NCBI RefSeq assembly: GCF_037975245.1
Contig: NC_092563.1
Location: 6,389,501 to 6,453,500, forward strand
Length of the DNA: 64,000 bases
Source of the DNA: Apostichopus japonicus
Taxonomy: Eukaryota > Echinodermata > Holothuroidea > Aspidochirotida > Stichopodidae
Reading direction: 5' to 3'
In this document: positions 1-9,483 of the stretch, one piece after another
How positions within the stretch are numbered: the stretch's first letter is position 1
Layout of the letters: each line of letters starts with the position of its first letter
The notes under the pieces: generated by a model
Database searches by the model: none
Told to the model about the DNA's origin: nothing
Seen by the model: only the letters and a program-made list of their open reading frames with translations
Made by a program: the position numbers and the translations under genes

Positions 1-375
1 ATTTGAGCGAAGAGTGCGCCCACTACTGCGTATGGGGTCAGTAATTCTGCCCACTTAGCCGGTACCATGTCATGTAAGATTTTGAATGTAAGACTTATAA
101 TGTTATATTCAATCCGCTGCTGAATTGGAAGCCAGTGTAATTCTTGCAAGACAGGGGTAATGTGATCTCTTTTCATTTTCTTTTTTTGGTTTTAAATACA
201 AGGCTAGCAGCGATTTTTGCAGAAGTTGAAGTTTTTGAATTTGGAAGGCCGAAAAGCAAACTGTTGCAATAATCCAATCGAGAGGTGACGAAGGCATGAA
301 TTAATTTAAAGAGTAATTGTCTGAGATACCTGGTGCTATTTATCATGATATGGTATTTAACATTATAGCCTATTA
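1..375 (-). pseudogene. LINE reverse transcriptase fragment (CR1/L2-like), frameshifted
   Basis: Read on the minus strand, this stretch gives the C-terminal part of a non-LTR retrotransposon polymerase. Seen directly: HAFVTSRLDYCNSLLFGLP from about 300 down to 243, then KLQLLQ in another frame, then RDHITPVLQELHWLPIQQRI and PAKWAELLTPYA in a further frame down to base 1. Known of the family: the HAFVTSRLDYCNSLL block and the downstream HWLP block are typical of the thumb and C-terminal region of CR1/L2/Rex-type LINEs. At least two frameshifts (around 240 and 175) break the reading frame, so this is a dead copy. The match weakens upstream of about 375. The element runs off the window at base 1, so its 3' end is not visible. 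Clade assignment is tentative; LINE identity is fairly secure. Confidence 0.85.
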
Positions 376-2836
376 AAAAATGTACCCAGGCTGCGCTTAA
401 TTTCCCTCAGTTTTCCTTTTCCATGGTTCGTAAAATGTGTTCAAAAATGTTAGTTTCTGTCTGGAGGGTCGCTTCAGAATGATTCACAAATTTGCTATCA
501 TGTGAGATTATTGCAAATAGTTTAGTTAAAGGTCACTACCTATTTTGTTTATCTCTCTTCCCCTGTTTTTGCATTGTTTCAATTTCTTTTGTTTAGTGAC
601 GTAGGTTTCGGGATGCTTTGGTTAGAATCTAGAAATCAACATAGATTTGTGACGTCATTCGTGGTTTATTCTCTTTGCTGACAGCAACAGACTGAGAAAA
701 TTCACTTCCTTGATTCTAAGAATTTGTCCTTGTAAAACTAAATAAAAGTTTGACGAAAAAAAAAATGATTTTAAGTCGAATAATGCATTAATCTTTTATA
801 ACAGTTTAAATATAATCAGGTGATTGACCTAATGTTTACTTGAAATGTATGGAAAATAACGAAACTATCGCAAATCCTTAAAATGTAGGTGTATTAGGGC
901 TATATACGTCTGTGAAATTCTAAGTTTTACATTTTCTGCAATTTAAATATAGCTTTCACAATGATTTACAAGAAAAAGGGGACTGGTCATCACTTCCGGT
1001 ATATGATGATGAAACACTCGAGAAGTCCGCTCTGCATAGCTTCAGTGTGTTTGGGGCTGCTCATAGAAGGGTCAAAGGTTATATAACATATCTGTTCCTA
1101 TATGATTAATGTCTTCAACGAAAACCTCGCGAAAGGAAAATGATTCGATTTAGTATAATGTAAACAATGACATCCTTTATGCTTTCGATTATTTCTTGGT
1201 AAGGGATACTTGTCAAAGACTTTAAAAAAAGATGGATGTCATAACCTTCAAATTGTCATATACACCTTTAAAATAAATCGTCGAAGGAATAATATTAAAA
1301 AAAAAAAAAATTAAGTCTATTAAATATCTATAGAAGCCATAGATGATTCACGATCTTAGGATTCATCATGTTTGGTAACGGTTCACCTCGCGTCACGGTC
1401 CACGTTTTTAAATCGCATTGTGCACGTGATTTATTTCTTAAGGGTGGCGAGAAAACCCCCTCAGTCGTTTGTTAGGCCCGTCGCGAGACAGAAGCTTGTA
1501 AACAGTGCGGGGAGAAGGGCTAAGTCATGCGGCGTATTGGTGTAGTAATGCGGCAGGGCCAATGCATGGTCTTGGTTTACGCGATAGAACATAATATGTA
1601 CTATAGTATATAGTAACCTATATATAATTAGGTATTTCGTATTTGTTGAAATGTCGGCGGAGGGAGGGACGGGAAACTTTCCCGGCATTTTTTGCTTTAT
1701 AACTAGAGTTATTATACTTGGTCGTTCTGTATATACAATGTGGTATATATTAGTGACGTATACGTTTATGTTACTTTCCAGCGTTGGTGGTATACGTTGA
1801 CGTGAATGGTTTGTATCAAATACTTAAGCTGGCATCACGTGCGTGGTGCATGGGAGCCAAGTTAAGTTTCGTAAGTGCAACATAAAAAGAAAAGGGGAAC
1901 GTGGGGGCGACTACGCTTTTTGCTATTACAGTTTAGTGCAAAACGTGGCAAACTAAATGTAACTTTTATAAGACATTTGTTAATATTATTTACACATTTG
2001 AAAATGACTTCAATCAAGCAGAAGGGTTGGGGGGAGGGGTGGGTGGGTGGGGAGAGGATGAAGGCACTTAATGGTGATCGATCAATTGATATAGAGAACA
2101 ATGCAAAGACCTGTATAACAAGATACCAAGTAGTTGATAAGAGGTGTAATGTCACAAAAAGGGAGATACTTTCAACTAGATCAATCAGCAATTTGCAACG
2201 AATATGATTCCCCCTCCCGGTCATGCCCCAGCCCCATGACTTTCACAGCAATTATGCCGCCAAAAATCACCATTTCAACACCACTGAACATTTAGTGTCT
2301 GACCCCTGCCTTCCTTCCCCACCCAGTCCACCCATCTCTAACCGATGTGAGGGGGTCCCTGTAAAGAAGATTCTCTCCACCCCCCACACCCCAGGTATTG
2401 ATTCAATCTTAAAGCGTGTTACGTTTTATGTTGGCAGACACTCCCTCTGTAACTATACGTTGTTATATGAGGAGTAACTTTCCCATCTGACTTACATAAT
2501 AACTTGGAAGTTTGCAATATGTATCATGTGGCGGCCTACTTGACTAAGATAATGTGTCCTATGGGATACCACTGTCAGCATTTCTTTCTTTATTAAATTA
2601 AAAATCAGAAAGTTTGAGAGGTATAATAAATACCAATCATAAGACCTCGTTGCAAGGATATAAACTTAGCGTATATAATATAGTTGTTCATATATTTCCT
2701 ATACGTAAGGCTAAAGGTACGGCGTAATCCAATAGCCTTGAGGCTATGAAAAAAAATGCTATAAAAATCAAGTAATAGCCTTCAAGTTTAGAGAACACCC
2801 GCATTCGATTTTTCGGGTCTTTGTCGACTGTTTCAG
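376..2836. other. Stretch without a supportable gene
   Basis: AT-rich sequence with only short frames. Two overlapping frames of just over 100 codons on opposite strands near 1862-2224 sit in C/G-rich low-complexity sequence and show no domain. A pyrimidine-rich block with repeated CCACCC occurs around 2300-2395. No RNA gene or repeat family was recognised. Confidence 0.5.
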
Positions 2837-3063
2837 GGGGCAAAATGTGTGCCATCCAACGACGTAGCGAAAACACTAAGGCATTAAAAACGAAAAGGTC
2901 AGGTAGACATTCTTTAGCCCTGCAAATACCTATTTGTGGCAAAGACCGTTCAAATTTCATCTTTTCACGAACTTTGATTGTTGTCAAGAACATGTCTGGC
3001 GGCCATGTGTGTGAATGGAACCCGCACAATCGACTTCAGACTGGATTTAAAATGTCTTTATAA
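2837..3063 (+). other. Exon-like open frame, unrecognised
   Basis: A pyrimidine-rich tract ending in TTTCAG at 2831-2836 could be a splice acceptor. It is followed by a frame open to a TAA at 3061-3063 (about 75 codons) that includes ICGKDRSNFIFSRTLIVVKN. I do not recognise the product. The opposite strand is also open over 2688-3029 (113 codons), which weakens the case because at most one strand is likely to code. There is no polyadenylation signal right after the stop. This could be chance. Confidence 0.15.
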
Positions 3064-6000
3064 TTCTCCTGATTATAAACAACTCACAATAGACGCCCTG
3101 TTCCCCTAACGTCTTCGATCCTCATAGTTTCGTAAATACTAAAGGGTGTGTACCCCCCTGATGAAGTATATGAACTAACCGTCCCATATCGTCCCATATA
3201 CTTATACTATTCGTTCATTCGTGCCATATACAGACTGACTAACACATACGAAGTCACAAATAAAGACCAATCTCAAACTGTACCCCAAAACAGGAGTAAT
3301 TTTAACCTTTTCCGTCTTTTGAGAAATCTCAAAAGTGAAAAAAAAGAAAAGTGTAATAAGAGTAATGTTCCACATGAAGTTTTGAAGGTTAAATGAGAAG
3401 AGTGAATTATTATTTTTTATAATTTTCTATTTTGCTTTTCAAAGCAAATAGGACTGAAAAAATTCCATATATTGGGTAAAAGGGGGTAAAAGTTTCTCAA
3501 ATTAACAGTGAATTGTGACGACGCCAATACAGTGTGGAAAAAAGAAGGACGTCCCCAGGTGCAGTTATAAACTAGTCAAATTCGTATCTACTGTACCCTT
3601 CTGTTACCCCTCCCAATTCCTACCACCAGGCCCGGCCTCACTCTACCCACCCGCCACCCCTAACTCGACCACCCCTGCCTCCCCCCCACTATTTTCACTA
3701 ACCCTTTGTGAAGTGGAGTGACCAGGTGGCATTTTCTACTCTGGAATTCTGCCATTCGGAAAATTGGGACAACGACGATAACACTGCCTGTAAATGCACC
3801 CTGTGCACCTCCATCGTTTCAACCACTTTGATAGTGGTCACGCAAATGTGTATGGGTGTTATTAACTTGGTCATTTAATCTTCTGATGTGAAAAAGCTTG
3901 TTTTTTTTTAATTAGCTCCCTGTTCCAATCTTTTACCCAGTCTATTTTCCGACTGGTTCCCCACCCCCACCCCTTCCCCTTGACTCTGCTCACTCGCCCC
4001 AAATACCCTCACCCCTACACCCCCTCCCCCATTCATTACCCTTCTGTGTTATCTGAAGTCTATGCAACGAATGCCTTTCAAAGTTTGTTACGCGCATTAG
4101 TTCCTTTATCTAACGTTTCTGTCTTAAAATACTCAAGTCCTTTTCATATAGCTAAACTCGAGCCTATATATTGTCTAACACGAGTTTCGGTAGCCTATAA
4201 AAAGGAAAACTGTTGGCTCTCAGTAACATGAATAGTTTACATAAACGACTTTAAACAAGTCTACTCTAATTTCAATTGAAATACCATTCCGATTAGCATA
4301 TCGGTAGACTCATGCAGTCCATGGAAATGTCAAGGACCTCTTAAATCGCCCAAAATCTGTTCTTGAGATCTCTATAGTCTTCCCATACCCTTCTTGATAA
4401 CCGATCTGGATATTTCATGATAAAGCCTTTTCCTCCTTTGAGAATGGTCAACTATCATTCCTTCTGCTTTTATCCTTTTGGTTGAACGTGTCTCCCTGAC
4501 TATACTGGTAAACAGGTTCTATTTCACCATAGCAAAACCCTCCCTCGGGCTCCTTGCTCCAACTTGAATGGTTCTTCAGCGGCAACTGCGGAGCAATACG
4601 ACAAAGAACTACGGTTCGGATTTCTTAACTTCTCTACTTTATCTCAAAGACATTCCTTCACTCGAACGGTAACTCGAGCTCGCCTCGTCCAGAGCTTTCG
4701 ACAGAAAATCCTTTCTGTAGGCAACAATTAGAAATAACCCGTCCACGGATTAGTCTCCGGTTGCCAGATCGGATCTAGATGAGGTTTGTTGGCGGGTGAA
4801 TGGATCTGAGCAAAATAATTGAAAAGCAAGAAAACAAAATCTAGCTTTGCAAATATTTTATATATAAAATCAAGTTTTAACTAAAGATATTCATAGGGCA
4901 TATAGAACCTACAATAAACAAAGCTTGCTAAGCTTTAAAAGACGGTTTCATTGAATATTTATTGATATTAGTAAATGAGAAATATCAATGATGAGATTAA
5001 CACATTTCTTACAGAATTGAACATTTTTTTCTTGACTTACTTTCTAAATTTAATTGCGCGCAAATTATACGATCTGGAGATGAGTATGGTGTAAATAAAA
5101 AGCAATATCAGTGGAATACCAAAGATATATCCATGATATATGACATGTTGTGAAACTTAGCTTTAATATGAAAAATTTGTAGTCGCCATAAGTTGAAATG
5201 GCCTATGACCTTTCAGATTGTTTCCTTATAACAACGTCAATAGCACAACAATAAAAATACGACTCTTTAATACAAGTTTTGAAGACTCTAATATTTAGCA
5301 GAATAATCGTATTGCAAAACTTCAGTGTTTGCAGGAAGTCCCGTGATAGTGTAAATTTTCAATGTCGCTTGCTAGACAACACAACTGTACTATTGAACCG
5401 GTTCCGCGAAGTTTGTCACGCGTCTATACTAAACTGGGTCAAAAGTCAAGGTGATGAATACCTCATAAAACGACTGCAAAATTCCCGAGCCTATTACTTC
5501 AAAACAAATTTAACACCTTGACTGGCACGATGAAATGGTCAGGTTTTTATGCACCTTTAGACTGTGGAAGGACATATGACACTTATCAATATGCGCATGC
5601 TACCTCTGTTCAACTTGTCTGTTCACAACTGCTTCACTGCTCATTGAAAAGACTTTTCAAGTCACAACTTTACAAATTACTTACGTCAAAACGTTGTCAA
5701 CATAGTTGTCAACACCAACCAAACGAGTTGCAGCAGTAAAGGATGTCATAATCTTTTATGTCCAGTCGTTTTATTAACATGATCGCTGAGATATCTAAAA
5801 CAAAACTGTTCACATCGTCGTGTATTCTATATTTCAACAGTTTGTCTTTGCGCAATGTAAACCTATCGGATTATTTACGTATGCAGAAATTGAAGTCTAA
5901 TCCGTTCTTAGGATTCATAAGTTTGTTACGTATAACGAACAACTCTCTGCCTTCCAACCAGACCTCTCCCCCCTCCCCCTCCCTCACCTTCTGAAATATT

Positions 6001-6397
6001 TTCTTTTCAAGGTGATAGCTCGTCAGCTTCGGAAGAGTAAAACAGTTCACTGACAATTTAGTGACGTCACTGTATTCACCATTCATAACGCTGTTTCCTC
6101 AAACAGTGTATACATGCCAGTAGAAGTTGTACAGCTGCACACATCCCAGTGCATAGCATGAGGTTGCTCGGCTTATTTACATGGTATACTAAATTGCGAT
6201 TGGTCAAATGATTTGCATACCTCCTAAAACCGTGACCTCACCATTGCAGCGATCATATACAATGCTTAAAGCGGCTGGTTATGTTACAGTGTAGATTATG
6301 TCGCCTATATCAAACATGATTGTTTCTTGAAACATGATTAGTAGATTGCTGTTGTAACTAGTTACGATAAACTAAGTCAAAATGCCATTGAGGGCTG
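3064..6397. other. Mostly featureless stretch with a GC-richer possible retroelement relic
   Basis: Contains C-rich low-complexity blocks at about 3598-3690 and 3958-4030. A GC-richer segment at about 4270-4800 reads on the minus strand as broken frames, one including KYPDRLSRRVWEDYRDLKNR (about 4345-4425), loosely like a Gag capsid segment, with stops nearby. Otherwise only short frames in AT-rich sequence. Confidence 0.4.
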
Positions 6398-6405
6398 CAC
6401 GGCGA
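6398..6405. repeat. Left 8-bp target-site duplication CACGGCGA
   Basis: CACGGCGA directly abuts the left terminal inverted repeat and recurs at 9476-9483 directly after the right one. An 8-bp duplication is what P-element (and hAT) transposases generate. Confidence 0.93.
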
Positions 6406-6437
6406 CAGAGCCTTATATAGAGAGAGTTGCGACAACT
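6406..6437 (+). repeat. Left terminal inverted repeat of the P-type element (32 bp)
   Basis: Exact reverse complement of 9444-9475. Its inner part, with the following bases, contains the near-palindrome GAGTTGCGACAACTC, a plausible but untested transposase-binding core. Confidence 0.93.
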
Positions 6438-6557
6438 CGGGTCCCGGAATTTTCGATCACGTGACCTCATGGCACCATTTTGGGGCCAACTAATTCTGGC
6501 CGTAAGATCGACAACAACGTACGTTCGAGCAGTCAACATCTGCGCTGCCATCACAAA

Positions 6558-6710
6558 ATGCCTGGCTGTTCAGCGTGGGGCTGTTCAAATCGTCCCGAAA
6601 ATGGTTCAAAACTTTTCAGATTCCCAACAAACCTAGATAGGAGGAAAACTTGGGAGGCAAAAGTAAACAGGCTTCACTGGAAGGCGAACTCCAATCACAA
6701 ACTTTGTGAT
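6558..6710 (+). CDS. THAP-domain first exon of a P-type transposase (partial, N-terminal)
   Basis: The frame starts at ATG 6558 and gives a 51-residue N-terminal segment beginning MPGCSAWGCSNRPENG and ending NSNHKLCD. It has the THAP C2CH zinc-finger signature: Met-Pro at the start, Cys4 and Cys9, Asn11-Arg12, the FRFP segment, Arg-Arg followed by W and VNR, a second Trp, and a Leu-Cys at the end supplying the third Cys. The last ligand (His-Phe) should lie in the next exon. The frame meets a canonical splice donor, GTGAGT, at 6711 directly after GAT, consistent with a split THAP domain. THAP domains bind DNA, and in P-type transposases the domain recognises the transposon ends. An upstream in-frame ATG (6480) exists, but 6558 fits the domain start. 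No downstream exon with the rest of the transposase was found, so the gene is incomplete here. Confidence 0.8.
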
Positions 6711-6724
6711 GTGAGTACTTCACC

Positions 6725-6766
6725 TAGGCCTAGTACAATGAACTAAGATTCGTAACACTAGGCCTA
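6725..6766. repeat. Two TAGGCCTA palindromes in the P-element intron
   Basis: TAGGCCTA occurs at 6725-6732 and 6759-6766 within a CTAGGCCTAG-rich patch. The same octamer recurs at six other sites in the window. Confidence 0.6.
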
Positions 6767-6782
6767 GCCTAGTCCATAACCA

Positions 6783-7458
6783 CAGGGATGTAAGTCTTCC
6801 GTATTTTTACGGAAATCCGGTTTTTTTTTTTTAATTCCAATTAAGTTCCACAAAATTGTACAAATATCAAATACACAACGCGGCAAAAATGCCTGGCCCG
6901 TTGCAGCAAGCTAACTTCAATTTTCACTCATCGCTCAACCAAAATACCATTTCCTGTTACACATCGCATTGCACTGTACAACATTGTGTGTGCCATGTGA
7001 ACATCGTTGCGTACGTGCGAACTTCAAATCGGCATAGCTCATTTCTGTCGTTGAAAAACCTTGCCTAATTCACGTTGATTCGTAACTGCTGGTGCTCGAC
7101 ATAAGTTTCGGAAATAACGCTTGTGATATTTGTGAGCGGCTAAATCTACGGGATACGCATATGATAGTCGATATTCGTGATCGCTTTCAAATGTGAGACT
7201 GTTTTTTATTCCGGATTTCGCTGCGACGTATTCGTCTCGTTTATAGCTCCATGCTTGGAGCTAGCCTAACATAACGATAGTGTGTAAAGTAGTCAGAACT
7301 AGGGGAATAATGTGTTAGAGCGCTAATACTTTTGAGCTAGCCTAACATAACGATAGTGCGTAAGTATTCAGAGCTAGGAGTATGATGCGTTAGGACGACA
7401 TTCCCCCGGTTTCTCCGAATAGTTTTCCGGGTTTTTTTTGGCTGCACTTACATCCCTG
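6783..7458. mobile_element. Nested non-autonomous hAT-like element, 676 bp
   Basis: Starts CAGGGATGTAAGT (6783) and ends with its reverse complement (to 7458), a 13-bp terminal inverted repeat. It is flanked on both sides by ATAACCA (6776-6782 and 7459-7465). The CAGGG terminus and 7-8 bp duplication fit the hAT superfamily. It has no coding capacity. Just inside the left end is a hairpin with arms TTCCGTA/TACGGAA (6797-6814). It lies in the presumed intron after the THAP exon, so it inserted after, or travelled with, the host P-type element. Confidence 0.75.
7258..7397 (+). repeat. Two direct repeat copies inside the nested element (about 76-bp spacing)
   Basis: Two similar copies begin GAGCTAGCCTAACATAACGA at 7258 and 7334 and run about 64 bp each, differing by scattered substitutions. 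They look like an internal duplication of the nested element. Confidence 0.75.
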
Positions 7459-8740
7459 ATAACCAGGACTGTGGGTTACTGTGGGTATGGTGCAGTGTAC
7501 ATACACGCATAGTTAACATCACAGAAAACAGAGCATAAATTTCAGGCATGAAAATGGTCTATTTTTAACAAGTTCTGATCAAGAAAGTTGCGATGTTGGG
7601 ATGAGATCTGTTATAAGGTGCATAAAAATATCTCTGCAAAGTTTAGTGGGTATATTCCTTAAATTGAAGGCTCCAGCGTGGCAAGACAAATCGGGGATCT
7701 ACGAAGCACAGTGTGCAATACAAAGCACCAAGGGCTAGCCTAGCCCCCTAATGAAAAACTGCTTGGCTCCATTGAGTCATGAGCTTGTTCGGATTATTAT
7801 TTATGAAAATTTGGGTGGCGATCTGGCAGACCATTGAAATGATTAATCATTCTGCTTTGCACTTGATGATTTGAATTGAACTGGTCCAGAACTCCACTAT
7901 CTTTTATGAAATAATATTGAAAAATTAGGTTACTAAAATATCACTGTAGGCTAGGTAAAAATATTTCCTAGAACATTGTGTCCTGTTAGAGGATAAAAAC
8001 TAACAGAGTCAACTGAAAACCATAGGCCAAATTAGGCTCAGGAATCATGTTTGTCCATGTCATACATACTGTAGGTACGGTATACAGATCCTAATTCATA
8101 TTCTTACAACCGGGCAGTTCCAAGCAAAAGAGGACATAACCCAGGAAATTCAATTTGACTGAGCCTAGACCTAGCATTTTACCATGTTTAGCGGGCAACT
8201 CACCCCCCCAGCAATCCCCCCCCCCAAAAGAAAACTTCTCTAATTTTCGACTTCTGACAATTTATGCTTCTGCAAATTAAGTATTTTGGTGGATCAGAAT
8301 TTGCTTTACCAGAGTTGACCACTTTTTGATGAAAATAATTTACTTTTATTTTGGCCTTCCATGTCCCATGTACTGTGGAATGCCCCATTTCAAAGCTGTT
8401 TAGTTTTATTTTGGTGTTATAATGTAAAACAGTTTTTAGTTTTGCTGCTATGCAGAAATTATTAGTTTACAAAATATAGTGTTGCATGAAAATCTTCATT
8501 TGTTTTACTTTAGTATTTGTCTGTTTACTCTTTGTCTGTTTAAATTGTATTTTTTACTGGACTTATGGGTTACACATCTTAAACGTGTTAAGGCATAAAT
8601 GTGTAATGCCTGGTAGGAATTGTAGATATACTTCCACAATTTTGTCCGTATATACTGTAAATGCCCTTCCCTTGCCCTATTTCATTGCCCTATTTCCCGG
8701 CAGAGAGTTATATTAAACAGATATGCAGAGGATTGTAAAA

Positions 8741-8880
8741 GTAACCACAATGTAATCATGATTGTAATCACGATTACATTACAGTGTAATCGTAATCGAT
8801 TACTTCAACTTTAGGCTGTAATCGTAATCGTAATCATACATTCTCAAGTAATCGTAATCGATTACATTCAGATGTAATCG
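8741..8880. repeat. TAATCGTAATCGATTAC-rich repeat
   Basis: A 140-bp patch built from repeated GTAATC/GATTAC words, including two copies of GTAATCGTAATCGATTAC. Words on both strands make it strongly self-complementary. It resembles the end of an inverted-repeat transposable element, but no second boundary or duplication was found. Confidence 0.6.
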
Positions 8881-9443
8881 CCCCAAGCCTGATGTGATTG
8901 GTCCATTTAGTTACCATAGCAACCAATTTTCAAAGACCTAGCTTCATGATTCTGTGCACCATGTCAGTACCAGTCACATGTCCAAATATCAACTTCATCA
9001 GCCATTGCTAGCTCAAGTTACAGTTAATCCCAATTTTGACCAATCACAGGCTTTGTTTGGTTACCATGGCAACAATGGAAGAATGTACATTATTCCGCAA
9101 CTGTGCAATATGTGTTACAATATGATATATAACCAGTCATAATACAATTTTACCGTACCAGAATATCAACTGTTGAATTTTGACTTCCAAATGTGCCAAC
9201 CTCATCCCCTTGAACTTGAGCGCAGCCAATCCCTCCCCCCCCCCCCTCCCGTTCGACACTCGACGCCCTACTTACACAGCCTCGGCGCCCAAAAGCACCA
9301 CAACATTATCAGGCCAAAAATAAAACCCAGAATCCCGCTCACACTTCTACAATGCCATCGAAAAATTCCCCTATCCACCTGAACGCCCATTCCCACACAT
9401 ACTGTATGTTGCCCATTTGGCCCCAAAATGGCGCCCAAATTTC

Positions 9444-9475
9444 AGTTGTCGCAACTCTCTCTATATAAGGCTCTG
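9444..9475 (-). repeat. Right terminal inverted repeat of the P-type element (32 bp)
   Basis: Exact reverse complement of 6406-6437. The element boundary is fixed by the following CACGGCGA. Confidence 0.93.
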
Positions 9476-9483
9476 CACGGCGA
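9476..9483. repeat. Right 8-bp target-site duplication CACGGCGA
   Basis: Identical to 6398-6405. The pre-insertion site can be read as the sequence left of 6398 joined to 9476 onward. Confidence 0.93.

Larger units (their letters stand above)
6406..9475 (+). mobile_element. P-element-superfamily DNA transposon, 3,070 bp, probably non-autonomous
   Basis: The ends are perfect 32-bp inverted repeats (6406-6437 and 9444-9475) that begin CAGAGCC, flanked by a perfect 8-bp duplication. A second inverted motif around GCCATTTTGGGGCC lies just inside each end (about 6470-6486 and 9417-9433). Near the left end is an intact THAP-domain exon on the plus strand (6558-6710). Known of the family: P-type transposases (Drosophila P, vertebrate THAP9 relatives) carry an N-terminal THAP domain, use TIRs of about 13-31 bp and make 8-bp duplications. 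The CAG termini and 8-bp duplication also fit hAT, but the THAP exon favours P. No RNase-H-like catalytic region is recognisable between 6711 and 9443, so the copy is probably internally deleted or rearranged and could move only with a transposase supplied elsewhere. The identical ends suggest recent insertion. A nested hAT-like element lies at 6783-7458. Confidence 0.88.

Noticed and set aside
6406-9475. hAT assignment for the 3,070-bp element
   Set aside because: CAG ends and an 8-bp duplication would allow hAT, but the THAP exon and 32-bp ends fit the P superfamily better. Kept as the stated alternative.
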